Positions 4,326-12,581 are shown, counted from the stretch's first letter. The stretch: 12,811 bases of DNA from Clostridia bacterium (GCA_900769565.1 CAAGHC010000055.1:1-12811); one strand, 5' to 3'. Numbers and translations: made by a program. Notes: a model not told the origin generated them from the sequence alone.

Positions 4326-6026
4326 ATGGGCATAGTAGGGTGGTTTGTGATAATTTTAACTATTATAGACACGGCAGGGCGTGAAAAATTTTGTGCAAAA
4401 GGTGCAACGATAAAAACCGAATATAATGGCAGGCTAATTCAAGGCGATAAAATCAAAATTAGAGTGGACGGTGCGAATACGATTGCGCTACAACTTGACC
4501 CTTCGTTAAAAGAGAGTTTTTTGTACTTGCCAAATAGAAGTTTTACTTTTACTATTCCGAGCGAGAGAGAATTGCAAATGGGATATGCGCCAAATGCGTT
4601 TGGTGGAGATAAACATCTAATTGCAGTAAGGGAAATAGAAGAAGATGAGTTTTGCGAAAATAGAAACATTGCGTTAAACTCGCACGATTTAAGAAAAAAG
4701 ACTGGTGGTTACCCACGTGCGAGTGCGAATTTCGTAACGAGAGAAGAACCTTGCTTTTATGAAAGGAACGCTATAGACGGTGAAAAAAATAATCAAGGTC
4801 ACGGACCGTATCCCTATCACTCTTGGGCAGGGGGTGCGAGAAACGACCTTGAATACGTTCTAGACTTTGGGCGTGAAGTGGAAATAGAAAAACTGGTTTT
4901 TTATTTACGAGCAGACTTTGTTCACGACCAAATAACCGACCTTCCCCATGATTCTTACTGGAAGAACATTGATATCCAGTTTGATGACGGAGAAGTAATC
5001 AAAGGCGAGTTCGTGTTAGACAACACCGACTTAAACCCCGAGAACAGCAAGGGGCAAGAAATAATATTAAATACTAAAAAGAAAACAAAAAAAATAAAAC
5101 TAACAAATTTTACACAGGTTACGGAGATTTTAGGATTTGCTGCGCTAACACAAATCGAAGTTTTCGGACAGTATATCAAGGAGGATTTTAGTAAAATGGA
5201 AGTAAGACAAGCATCAAATGCAAAAGACGTTAAGCACTACACAACAGAAAGATTAAGAGAAGAATTTCATATTGCAAATCTTTTCACCAAAGACAACGTG
5301 AGAATGGTATATAGTCACATTGACCGTATTATCACGGCAGGCTTAATGCCCGTTCGCCAAGTTTTAAAGTTGGAAGCCGGTAAAGAACTTGCTGCAGAGT
5401 ATTTTTTACAACGCCGTGAAATGGGTTGTATCAACGTGGGTGGAAAGGGTATTATTTGCGTTGATGGTAAAGAATATGAAATGAATCCCAGAGACGGTAT
5501 TTATATCGGTATGGGCAATAAAGAGATAACTTTTAAGAGTGTTGACGAAAACGCACCTGCAAAATTCTACGTTAGTTCGTGTCCTGCACATACGAGTTAT
5601 CCTATCGTAAAAATCGACATTACTAAAGCAAAGAAAGTTCCTTGTGGTAGCGCAGAAGAATGCAATAAGCGTGTTATAAATCAATACATACACCCCGAAG
5701 TAATGAAGAGTTGTCAACTAGCAATGGGTTTAACGCAACTTGAAAGTGGTTCAAACTGGAACACAATGCCATGTCATACGCACGATAGAAGAATGGAAGT
5801 ATATCTATATCTTGATATGGGCGAAAACGACGTTGTGTTCCATATGATGGGCGAACCTACTCAAACAAGACATATTATTATGCACAACGAAGAAGCAGTA
5901 ATATCTCCATCATGGTCAATCCACTCGGGCGTAGGTACTAAAAACTATTCGTTCATTTGGGCAATGTGTGGTGAAAACCAAGAATTTACAGATATGGACC
6001 ATATTGAAACAAAGGATTTATTATAA
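4326..6026 (+). CDS. kduI: Discoidin-like domain fused in frame to 5-keto-4-deoxyuronate isomerase (KduI)
   Basis: The C-terminal 276 residues (from Met at 5196) are a full-length KduI. This enzyme converts 5-keto-4-deoxyuronate (DKI) to 2,5-diketo-3-deoxygluconate. The metal-binding cupin residues are present: His194 and His196 (PCHTHDRRMEVYLYLD), Glu201 and His243 (SWSIHSGVG), each two less than the E. coli numbering, so nothing is missing. The opening MEVRQASNAKDVKHYTTERL is the normal KduI N-terminus. Ahead of it are 290 extra residues: a beta-rich segment (about 25-110) and a galactose-binding/discoidin-like domain (about 112-282: RNIALNSHDLR, ARNAIDG-type motif as ERNAIDGEKNN, GPYPYHSW, LTQIEVFGQYI). 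No stop codon separates the parts. A strong internal ribosome site before 5196 suggests KduI can also be made alone. ATG 4326 lacks a ribosome site, and its start is hydrophobic but not a signal peptide. KduI identity is firm; the physical fusion is likely but unproven. Confidence 0.88.
   Translation: MGIVGWFVIILTIIDTAGREKFCAKGATIKTEYNGRLIQGDKIKIRVDGANTIALQLDPSLKESFLYLPNRSFTFTIPSERELQMGYAPNAFGGDKHLIAVREIEEDEFCENRNIALNSHDLRKKTGGYPRASANFVTREEPCFYERNAIDGEKNNQGHGPYPYHSWAGGARNDLEYVLDFGREVEIEKLVFYLRADFVHDQITDLPHDSYWKNIDIQFDDGEVIKGEFVLDNTDLNPENSKGQEIILNTKKKTKKIKLTNFTQVTEILGFAALTQIEVFGQYIKEDFSKMEVRQASNAKDVKHYTTERLREEFHIANLFTKDNVRMVYSHIDRIITAGLMPVRQVLKLEAGKELAAEYFLQRREMGCINVGGKGIICVDGKEYEMNPRDGIYIGMGNKEITFKSVDENAPAKFYVSSCPAHTSYPIVKIDITKAKKVPCGSAEECNKRVINQYIHPEVMKSCQLAMGLTQLESGSNWNTMPCHTHDRRMEVYLYLDMGENDVVFHMMGEPTQTRHIIMHNEEAVISPSWSIHSGVGTKNYSFIWAMCGENQEFTDMDHIETKDLL
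5178..5198 (+). promoter_or_regulatory. Internal Shine-Dalgarno and start codon for stand-alone KduI
   Basis: AAGGAGG (5178-5184) precedes an in-frame ATG (5196-5198) by 11 nt, slightly long but workable. This ATG is exactly where ordinary KduI proteins begin. The upstream ORF start at 4326 has no such site. This supports separate translation of a 276-residue isomerase from the same message. Confidence 0.65.
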
Positions 6027-6117
6027 GAACGAAGTTAGAGAATAAATGGGCATGACGTACGCAGTGCAAACTCGTATAGAAACCTAAAGAATATAAATTT
6101 TTCAAGGAGAAAACACT

Positions 6118-6915
6118 ATGAATAATCAGTTTAGTTTACAAGGCAAGGTTGCACTAGTAACAGGTGCAAGTTATGGTATAGGTTTTGCAATTGCAACGGC
6201 ATTTGCAAAAGCAGGTGCAACTATCGTTTTCAACGATATTAAGCAAGAGTTGGTAGACAAGGGTTTAGTTGCATACGAAAATGAAGGTATTAAAGCGCAT
6301 GGCTACGTTTGTGACGTAACTGATGAAGATGCAGTAAACGCACTCGTGCAAACTGTTGAAAAGGAAGTTGGCGTTATTGATATTCTAGTTAACAATGCAG
6401 GTATTATCAAACGTATTCCTATGATAGAAATGAGCGCAAAAGAATTTAGACAAGTAATAGACGTTGATTTGAACGCACCCTTTATTTGTTCAAAGGCCGT
6501 AATCCCATCAATGATTAAAAAGGGTGGTGGTAAGATAATTAATATTTGTTCAATGATGAGTGAACTAGGTAGAGAAACCGTTTCAGCATACGCAGCAGCA
6601 AAAGGTGGTTTGAAAATGCTTACCAGAAATATCGCAAGTGAATATGGCGAATACAATATTCAATGTAACGGCATAGGGCCAGGGTATATTGCAACGCCAC
6701 AAACTGCACCGTTAAGAGAAAAACAAGCAGATGGCTCTCGCCACCCGTTTGATAGTTTTATTATCGCAAAAACTCCTGCTGCACGTTGGGGTACTCCTGA
6801 AGATCTAGCAGGTCCTGCAGTATTCCTAGCGTCCGAAGCATCTAACTTTGTAAACGGACACGTTTTATACGTAGATGGTGGTATATTAGCATACATAGGT
6901 AAACAACCTAAATAA
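6118..6915 (+). CDS. kduD: KduD-type short-chain dehydrogenase (2-dehydro-3-deoxygluconate 5-dehydrogenase / gluconate 5-dehydrogenase family)
   Basis: The protein has 265 residues, normal for a classical SDR. The NAD(P)-binding motif TGASYGIG is at 15-22, NNAG at 92-95, the catalytic Ser in NICSMMS around 145, and Tyr158-x3-Lys162 in SAYAAAK. PGYIATPQTAPLR follows, and VDGG is near the C-terminus. The close family is often annotated gluconate 5-dehydrogenase. Placed between kduI and GH88, its role is most likely reduction of 2,5-diketo-3-deoxygluconate to 2-keto-3-deoxygluconate in the cytoplasm. It has a good ribosome site (AAGGAG) and lies 91 bp after kduI with no terminator between. The 91-bp gap holds only a 13-codon frame without a ribosome site, which I do not call. 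Coenzyme preference cannot be read with certainty. Confidence 0.88.
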   Translation: MNNQFSLQGKVALVTGASYGIGFAIATAFAKAGATIVFNDIKQELVDKGLVAYENEGIKAHGYVCDVTDEDAVNALVQTVEKEVGVIDILVNNAGIIKRIPMIEMSAKEFRQVIDVDLNAPFICSKAVIPSMIKKGGGKIINICSMMSELGRETVSAYAAAKGGLKMLTRNIASEYGEYNIQCNGIGPGYIATPQTAPLREKQADGSRHPFDSFIIAKTPAARWGTPEDLAGPAVFLASEASNFVNGHVLYVDGGILAYIGKQPK

Positions 6916-6927
6916 TAAGGTGTTTTA

Positions 6928-8073
6928 ATGAGTTACGAATTCATTTTAGAAGAAAATAAGGCGTGGGTTGACCAAGTATGGCAAAAGTTTGATAAAAAAT
7001 TATCGAGAACAGCCATAAAGAGTAGAAACAAAATTCCATACACGACAATAAACGGCGTACACGACGACCGTGGAGCACAAGATATTTTGGCTTGGACGAA
7101 CGGTTTTTGGGGTGGACTCATGTGGCTTATGTACGTAGGCACGGGCAACGACGTTTATAAAGAAACTGCAAGAATCCAAGAAGTGATGATGGATAAAGCC
7201 TTTTCTGATATGGAAAGATGGCATCACGACGTAGGTTTTATGTGGCACTTGACAAGTGGAGCGCATTATCAAATAAATGGTAACCAACAATCAAAAAACC
7301 GTAATTTACTTGCCGCTATGTCACTTGCAAGCCGTTATAACGTGACGGGCGACTTTATTCGTTGCTGGAATGGGGACGGTACGCAAGACGTTTCAGGTTG
7401 GACGATAATCGACTGCATGATGAATATACCTATTTTGTACTGGGCAAGCAGAGAGATAGGTGATACTCGTTTTAAGAAGATAGCAATGCGCCATGCAGAT
7501 ATGAGTTTAAGAGATCACTTACGTCAAGACGGGTCGATAAATCATATAGTCGTGCACGACACTGAAAAAGCAGGCACAGTGTTAGAAGTAAAAGCAGGGC
7601 AAGGCTGTTGTGTAGGTTCAAGTTGGTCACGTGGGCAAGCGTGGGGGTTATACGGTTTTACTCTTTCGTATATTCACACGGGCGAACAAAGATATCTTGA
7701 CGCTGCGATAAAAGTTGCTGATTACGTGGCTAAAAGTTTGGAAGAAAGCGACTATTTGCCAAGACTAGATTATAGACAACCACCCGAACCATTATATTAT
7801 GATTCAACGGCAGGGGCAATATCTGCGTGTGGATTTATAGAACTTGCAAAGAGAGTGGGTGGCGAAAAGCAGGAAAAATATCTATCGACGGCGATAAAAT
7901 CGTTAAAGGCGATGGAAAAGGCTTGGTGCAACTGGAGCGAGAACGAGGATTCAATATTGCAAATGGGTAGCGAAATGTATACGAGCGGTATACATAAGCC
8001 TATTATTTATGGCGATTATTTCTTCGTAGAAGCGCTATTAAAACTAAAAGGTAATGATTTTTTAATTTGGTAA
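6928..8073 (+). CDS. ugl: Glycoside hydrolase family 88, unsaturated glucuronyl hydrolase
   Basis: The protein has 381 residues, the normal length. It lacks a signal peptide, so it acts in the cytoplasm on imported oligosaccharides. GH88 enzymes hydrate the 4,5 double bond of a non-reducing-end unsaturated uronate left by a polysaccharide lyase, releasing it as a keto-deoxyuronate. The two conserved Asp residues are visible: Asp101 in HHDVGFMWHL and Asp162 in WTIIDCMMNIPILYW. Also present are WTNGFWGGLMWLMY (56-69) and SSWSRGQAWGLYGF (231-244), parts of the alpha6/alpha6 barrel. The HHDVGF and IIDCMMN forms fit GH88 better than the related GH105. The gene starts 12 bp after kduD behind AAGG, so the two are co-translated; its product feeds KduI. 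The likely source is a glycosaminoglycan, but the exact linkage cannot be told. Confidence 0.9.
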   Translation: MSYEFILEENKAWVDQVWQKFDKKLSRTAIKSRNKIPYTTINGVHDDRGAQDILAWTNGFWGGLMWLMYVGTGNDVYKETARIQEVMMDKAFSDMERWHHDVGFMWHLTSGAHYQINGNQQSKNRNLLAAMSLASRYNVTGDFIRCWNGDGTQDVSGWTIIDCMMNIPILYWASREIGDTRFKKIAMRHADMSLRDHLRQDGSINHIVVHDTEKAGTVLEVKAGQGCCVGSSWSRGQAWGLYGFTLSYIHTGEQRYLDAAIKVADYVAKSLEESDYLPRLDYRQPPEPLYYDSTAGAISACGFIELAKRVGGEKQEKYLSTAIKSLKAMEKAWCNWSENEDSILQMGSEMYTSGIHKPIIYGDYFFVEALLKLKGNDFLIW

Positions 8074-8112
8074 AGTCCTAATCGAAATTTTAAATAAGAT
8101 AAGAGTTAGATT

Positions 8113-8152
8113 TCTAAAAAGTCCAAAACAATCACTATTTTATCCATTGAAA
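8113..8152 (+). promoter_or_regulatory. Conserved 40-bp operator-like box, copy B (before transporter operon)
   Basis: Second copy of the element at 4241-4280, with four substitutions in 40 positions. It again ends in ATTGAAA, where TTGAAA is the -35 hexamer. Conservation in an otherwise freely drifting AT-rich intergenic gap argues for function. A further AAAGTCCTA at 8074-8082, about 42 bp upstream, resembles part of the left half. It probably links transporter and catabolic operon under the same AraC-type regulator. Confidence 0.65.
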
Positions 8153-8175
8153 CGGTTTTTTTTATAGATTATAAT
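8147..8175 (+). promoter_or_regulatory. Sigma-A type promoter of the ABC transporter operon
   Basis: TTGAAA (8147-8152) and TATAAT (8170-8175) have a 17-bp spacer. Transcription would start near 8182, giving a leader of about 105 nt before ATG 8287. The leader is AT-rich with only a weak TAAAGT/ACTTTA hairpin, and I see no known riboswitch in it. No terminator separates GH88 from this promoter, so read-through from the upstream operon is possible. Confidence 0.7.
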
Positions 8176-8286
8176 AAAAAAACAATAAACGCTAGTTTAT
8201 AAAGTGTGTTTTAGACTTTACGTTTTACTAAAAGAAAAAAATCGTTAGATATAAAAAACAAACAATATAAGGAGTAAGAGAAAATT

Positions 8287-9921
8287 ATGAAAAAGGCATT
8301 GTATTTGATTTTAGCGTGTATGTTATCAATGACTGCGTTTTTGGGGGCTTGTGGTAAGCCATCATCTAACGATCCTAGTAAACCGGTTATTGACCCTAAC
8401 AAGACGCAAGTGTACGTATCGATATTTAACGGTGGTTTCGGTACTGACTGGTTAACCGAAGCGGCAAACCGTTTTATGGCAAAGAACACCGAAGTGCAAA
8501 TTATACTAAATCCTAACAAAGATATTTATCAATCGCAAATTGCACCGGCAATTGAAGCAGGTATATCTGCATCAGACGTATTTATTACGGCACAACCTAG
8601 TTGTCAAGACCTAGGTATTAAAGGTTTTCTAGAAGACTTGACAGATATTTGGCAAGCAGATGTAGATGGTAACGAAATTACCGTTGAACAAAAAATGAAA
8701 GACTCCGACCTTTTCAAAAAAGTTTACCAAACTGCTAGTGGAATTTGGGGGTTACCTCATTCTGACTCAATGAACGGCTTTGTTTACGACCATGAAATTT
8801 TCTATAACAAGGGTTATTTGTTCACTCAACCCGACGGCGAAACGCTTACGGTAGGTAAGGACGGTAAAGCAGGCACTTATGACGACGGTCAACCCACCAC
8901 CGTTGCAGAATGGGACGTAATGATACAAAAAATGGTTTCAGACGGCGTGTATCCTTTCTTTTGGACGGGAATGTATGCAGGTGACTATTTAGGAAATTTA
9001 CCGAACGCTTTGATGGCGCAATACGACGGTTTTGATAGTTACGTAACGAGCATGAGTTACAACGGAACTTATACCCACGCAGACGGCACGGTAGAAACCA
9101 TTACCCCCGAAACGGGCTATAAGACCATAAAAACCCCTGCAAAGTTAGAAGTTGCAAAATTTATGTACAAGTACTTTGTAGAAAATGCAAACTACTATCA
9201 TCCATCTGCAAAATATACTAGCGTATCGCATACCGACGCACAAGCGTTGTTCGTGTTAGGCTATAACCCCACTTCAGCAAACCCACAAAGTGGAATGCTT
9301 TACGAAGGATGCTGGTGGGAAAACGAAGCACGTGCAACATTTAATTCGTTAGAACAGCGTGGCGAAACCGATTATAAGTATGGTACACGTGACTATCGTT
9401 ATATGTTATTACCTGATATGCCTAGTCAACGTGGTGCGCTCGGCAACGGCAAGGGTAGCGCAATGTCAACAGGTGAAATGGGTACAATCTTTATGAAAAA
9501 GGTTACAGACGAAAAGGTTCGCACCTATGGTAAAGAATTCATTAAATACTTGATGACTGATGAGGTTAGCAGAATATTCACCGTATACGCAGGTGGTTTA
9601 AGACCTTATCATTATGAATTGACAGCAGAAGATAAAGCAAATATGACGTTATTTACTAGAAACGCTTATGAAGTATATAGCGATACCGAAAACGTAAAGA
9701 TAGTACGTCAACAATCATTGCAATATTTATCTGAAATGAACTATATGACTACCGACGTAGTAACCAGATGGGGTTCAAAAGCAGGTGGTAGAACTTATTC
9801 CAACATTTACACGGCAGTGTGCAACGTAACGCCACAAGAGTATTACGAAGGTATGGATGAATTTTCAAATACGACCTATTGGAACAAGATTTACAATCAA
9901 TATCTTGCATTATTTCAATAA
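8287..9921 (+). CDS. ABC transporter sugar-binding lipoprotein (CUT1 family)
   Basis: The protein has 544 residues, typical of large family-1 solute-binding proteins of clostridia. The N-terminus MKKALYLILACMLSMTAFLGAC is a lipoprotein signal with lipobox LGAC (Cys22), so the protein is tethered outside the membrane. Two-lobe binding-fold features follow: VYVSIFNGGFGTDWLTEAA at 42-60, IWGLPHSDSMNGFVYD and later EFIKYLMTDEVS. Residues 190-201 (GKDGKAGTYDDG) resemble an Asp-rich calcium loop, a segment I recall in related clostridial binding proteins. A strong AAGGAG ribosome site precedes the start. Two permeases follow directly. Neighbouring kduI, kduD and GH88 imply that the ligand is an unsaturated uronate-containing oligosaccharide; this is inference from context. 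Confidence 0.92.
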   Translation: MKKALYLILACMLSMTAFLGACGKPSSNDPSKPVIDPNKTQVYVSIFNGGFGTDWLTEAANRFMAKNTEVQIILNPNKDIYQSQIAPAIEAGISASDVFITAQPSCQDLGIKGFLEDLTDIWQADVDGNEITVEQKMKDSDLFKKVYQTASGIWGLPHSDSMNGFVYDHEIFYNKGYLFTQPDGETLTVGKDGKAGTYDDGQPTTVAEWDVMIQKMVSDGVYPFFWTGMYAGDYLGNLPNALMAQYDGFDSYVTSMSYNGTYTHADGTVETITPETGYKTIKTPAKLEVAKFMYKYFVENANYYHPSAKYTSVSHTDAQALFVLGYNPTSANPQSGMLYEGCWWENEARATFNSLEQRGETDYKYGTRDYRYMLLPDMPSQRGALGNGKGSAMSTGEMGTIFMKKVTDEKVRTYGKEFIKYLMTDEVSRIFTVYAGGLRPYHYELTAEDKANMTLFTRNAYEVYSDTENVKIVRQQSLQYLSEMNYMTTDVVTRWGSKAGGRTYSNIYTAVCNVTPQEYYEGMDEFSNTTYWNKIYNQYLALFQ

Positions 9922-9940
9922 ATGATAAGGAACGGTTAAT

Positions 9941-10894
9941 ATGGCAGACTTAAGAAAAGATGTGAAAAAAAAGAAGTGGCGAGAGACAGCGTTTGTTTGG
10001 GGAATGCTTGCGTGGCCGTTATTGATGTGGGCGTTAAACTATGTTTACGTTAACTCCAGTTCAATAATTTTAGCATTTCAAAGAGTAGACAGCAATTACG
10101 TATACCACTGGAACGGCTTAGAGAACTTTAAGATGGCGTTTGAAAATCTTAAAGACGGTGGTGCTGTTTTAACTATCGGTGTAATAAATAACTTAAAACT
10201 ATTTTTCTGGACGTTTATAATAGGTTTCCCGTTAAATATGTTGTTTAGTTACTATTTGTTTAAGCAAAAATTAGGTCATCAAGCCGTGCGTTTTATTGTT
10301 ATGACGCCGTCGCTTTTATCGGGTATGGTAGTAAGTTTACTATTCTTAAAGTTTTGCGAAACTGCACTTCCCGAAATAGTAATGAAGTTGTTTAACATAA
10401 AAATAGGAAATCTATTACGCCAAGAAACAACGGCAATTCCAACCATAATATTTTATACGTTATGGACGGGTTTTACAACCAGTTTGATTTATTATCCAAA
10501 CGCAATGAACGCTATTGATAATAGTCTTTTAGAGAGCGCAATGATGGACGGTGCGACGGCTTTACAAGAATTAAGGCACATAATACTTCCACTAATTCAT
10601 CCTACGATAATGACCTTGATTGTTACTAACTTACCTGCAATTCTTACAAACGCAGGCCCGTTATTTGCATTCTACTATCGAGATGCACCACCTTATGCAA
10701 TGACTATGGGATATTACCTATTCACCGAAACGTTGTACGGCGAAGGTGTGTTTGGTTATCCATATCTATCGGCGCTAGGTTTTATGCTTTCTGCAGTAAC
10801 CTTACCTATAGTATTCTTTGGTAAATGGTTGTTTGAAATTACAGATCCCATGAGGGAAAAGGAAGTGAAAAGATGCAAAAAAGTAGTAGCTTAA
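9941..10894 (+). CDS. ABC sugar transporter permease 1 (MalF/LplB type)
   Basis: The protein has 317 residues with about six membrane helices (near 17-37, 86-108, 117-137, 167-185, 217-247 and 276-298). The EAA loop that docks to the ATPase is at about 198-221: ESAMMDGATALQELRHIILP, with the conserved Asp-Gly. The N-terminus is Lys/Arg-rich and cytoplasmic. It begins 19 bp after the binding protein and overlaps the second permease by 22 bp, so it forms half of the channel in the same operon. No ATP-binding subunit lies in the window. In Gram-positives, CUT1 transporters commonly share an MsmX-like ATPase encoded elsewhere. Confidence 0.92.
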   Translation: MADLRKDVKKKKWRETAFVWGMLAWPLLMWALNYVYVNSSSIILAFQRVDSNYVYHWNGLENFKMAFENLKDGGAVLTIGVINNLKLFFWTFIIGFPLNMLFSYYLFKQKLGHQAVRFIVMTPSLLSGMVVSLLFLKFCETALPEIVMKLFNIKIGNLLRQETTAIPTIIFYTLWTGFTTSLIYYPNAMNAIDNSLLESAMMDGATALQELRHIILPLIHPTIMTLIVTNLPAILTNAGPLFAFYYRDAPPYAMTMGYYLFTETLYGEGVFGYPYLSALGFMLSAVTLPIVFFGKWLFEITDPMREKEVKRCKKVVA

Positions 10895-11796
10895 ATAAAA
10901 TACCTAAAAAGGCAAAGGCAAGGCATTACATATCTTTTAACACGGTATTTACTGCAGTTGTATTTTTAATGCTACTTGCTTTTTGTGTAAGTTTACTTTT
11001 ACCTGTATTGTGGATGATTTGGACGAGTTTTAAAGACGTTTATGAGTTCTACTTATTCCCGTTCGACCTTCCACAAATGTGGTTTCCACATAACTACGTG
11101 GAAACGTTAGAAAAATTACAAGTTACTCGTATCAAAAACGGAGAATATATTACCTACGGCGTATTAGAAATGACTGGTTTTTCACTATTGATAGCAGCAA
11201 CCAAGCCCTTACCGGGAATATTCTGGTCGTTGGTATCGGGTTATATTCTAGCAAAATACGATTTTAGGGGCAAGAAAGCCTTTATGGCAGTAAACCTATT
11301 CGTAATGACCGTACCTTTTGTCGGAACGCTACCTGCATCAATGCGTCTAGCAAAAGCGATAGGAAAATACGATAATCTCTTATTACAAGTAGTGTTATCG
11401 GCATCACCTTTCGGGTTTGGTTTCCTACTATACTACGGTGCGTTTAAGGGTGTATCCAAATCATATTCCGAAGCAGCGTTTATGGACGGGGCAAGCCAGT
11501 TTACAGTAATGTGGCGTGTAATAGTGCCTATGGTAATCCCCACGGCAGTAGCACAATACTTGTTAGCGTTTATCGGGCAATGGAATGACTATATGGACGT
11601 AGTAACTTGGTTACCAAGTTATCCAAACTTATCGTTTGGTATGTTCTTGTTCCAAAACGAAGCAGCCCGTTATGGCGTAGGTATGCCACATATTTTGGCA
11701 GGTTTTGTTATAGTAGCAATTCCCACGTCAATAATGTGGATATTAGGACAAAAAATAATCACATCAAAACTTATGGTTGGTGGATTAAAAGAGTAA
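10873..11796 (+). CDS. ABC sugar transporter permease 2 (MalG/YtcP type)
   Basis: The protein has 307 residues with about six membrane helices. The EAA loop at about 200-223 is EAAFMDGASQFTVMWRVIVP. The stretch LPVLWMIWTSFKD near 43-55 is typical of the MalG-side permease, and the C-terminus has VAIPTSIMWILGQKIITSKLMVGGLKE. The start codon lies inside the end of permease 1 with a GGAAG ribosome site, an overlap that suggests coupled translation and equal amounts of both permeases. It pairs with permease 1 to form the sugar channel. Confidence 0.92.
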   Translation: MQKSSSLNKIPKKAKARHYISFNTVFTAVVFLMLLAFCVSLLLPVLWMIWTSFKDVYEFYLFPFDLPQMWFPHNYVETLEKLQVTRIKNGEYITYGVLEMTGFSLLIAATKPLPGIFWSLVSGYILAKYDFRGKKAFMAVNLFVMTVPFVGTLPASMRLAKAIGKYDNLLLQVVLSASPFGFGFLLYYGAFKGVSKSYSEAAFMDGASQFTVMWRVIVPMVIPTAVAQYLLAFIGQWNDYMDVVTWLPSYPNLSFGMFLFQNEAARYGVGMPHILAGFVIVAIPTSIMWILGQKIITSKLMVGGLKE

Positions 11797-11798
11797 AA

Positions 11799-11820
11799 AA
11801 ATTATTCAAATAAATAATTT
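11799..11820 (+). other. Weak AT-only hairpin between permease 2 and the Ig-like protein
   Basis: AAATTATT and AATAATTT form an 8-bp stem around a short loop, with no G-C pairs and no following T-run. It is not a convincing terminator. At most it could slow polymerase or protect the 3' end of the transporter message. Genes on both sides run in the same direction, so they are probably co-transcribed. Confidence 0.25.
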
Positions 11821-11845
11821 GTAATAAACTGAAAAGGAGGTAGAA

Positions 11846-12568
11846 ATGAAAAAAACATTGTCACTCTTGTGCTCGCTAGTTGCAATCATATTTTGCATAA
11901 GCGTATTACCAAATGCAACTGCAAAAGCAGAAACGGAAGATTATTTACAAGATATTTATTACGTAGAACTTTCCGAGTCTGAAACGGCGCTACCCGTTCC
12001 AAACGTTCCCAACGGGTGGGCATATACAATCACGTTAAAAGATGGGACTGAAGTGCTTGGTGAAAAAATTATCAAGTACGCATTTACAAAGACGGGGGAA
12101 TACACCCTAGTCTACAAACTCCACAAGAACGGATCTTTGACGGACGTTATTGAAGAAACTACAACCTTAATCGTTTCTGATACAACAAGCCCAGATATAA
12201 CAACCGATGGTTATGATTTAGAGTATTACGTGGGCGATACGATTAGTATTTTAACTGCAAAGGTTACTGATAACGTAGATAAAGACTTAACGGCAACCGT
12301 TAAATTATATTGTGGAGAACAAGAACTGACTATTGTAGACGGCAAATACACCTTTACAAGCGTGGGCGAATACAAAATAGTGTATAATTCAACCGATACG
12401 GCTGGAAATTCGGCTAGTTTAGAGTATAAATTATCAGTAGTAGAACGCCCTGTTGACCCTAACCAAAAGAACAACCTAATTCTATATATAGGTATAGGTG
12501 CAGGTGTTTTGGTGATTGTTGGTGCTGTAATAGCAGTAGTTTTAATTAAAAAGAATAAAAATGTTTAG
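11846..12568 (+). CDS. Secreted, membrane-anchored protein with two Ig-like domains
   Basis: The protein has 240 residues. A signal peptide occupies 1-28, with cleavage likely after NATAKA. Two similar beta-sandwich repeats follow, at about 33-111 and 115-199. They end in matching strands FTKTGEYTLVYKL and FTSVGEYKIVYNSTDTAGN; the second has the DTTSP...VGD...VTDNVD pattern of bacterial Ig-like (DUF5011/HYR-type) domains. A Pro/Gln-rich linker leads to one membrane helix (211-234) and a KKNKNV tail. It is thus a surface protein held by its C-terminus, with no catalytic motif. It sits 49 bp after permease 2 behind AAAGGAGG, in the same direction and probably the same message. It may help present or bind polysaccharide at the surface, but that role is a guess from context. 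Confidence 0.8.
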   Translation: MKKTLSLLCSLVAIIFCISVLPNATAKAETEDYLQDIYYVELSESETALPVPNVPNGWAYTITLKDGTEVLGEKIIKYAFTKTGEYTLVYKLHKNGSLTDVIEETTTLIVSDTTSPDITTDGYDLEYYVGDTISILTAKVTDNVDKDLTATVKLYCGEQELTIVDGKYTFTSVGEYKIVYNSTDTAGNSASLEYKLSVVERPVDPNQKNNLILYIGIGAGVLVIVGAVIAVVLIKKNKNV

Positions 12569-12581
12569 GAGGAAAAATTAA

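Noticed and set aside
6046..6087. 13-codon open frame between kduI and kduD (MGMTYAVQTRIET)
   Set aside because: It has no Shine-Dalgarno site and no repeated or recognisable peptide pattern; it is likely chance in a 91-bp gap.
8176..8286. Possible riboswitch or attenuator in the leader of the transporter operon
   Set aside because: It contains only a weak 6-bp hairpin, no conserved riboswitch core that I recognise, and no terminator/antiterminator pair.
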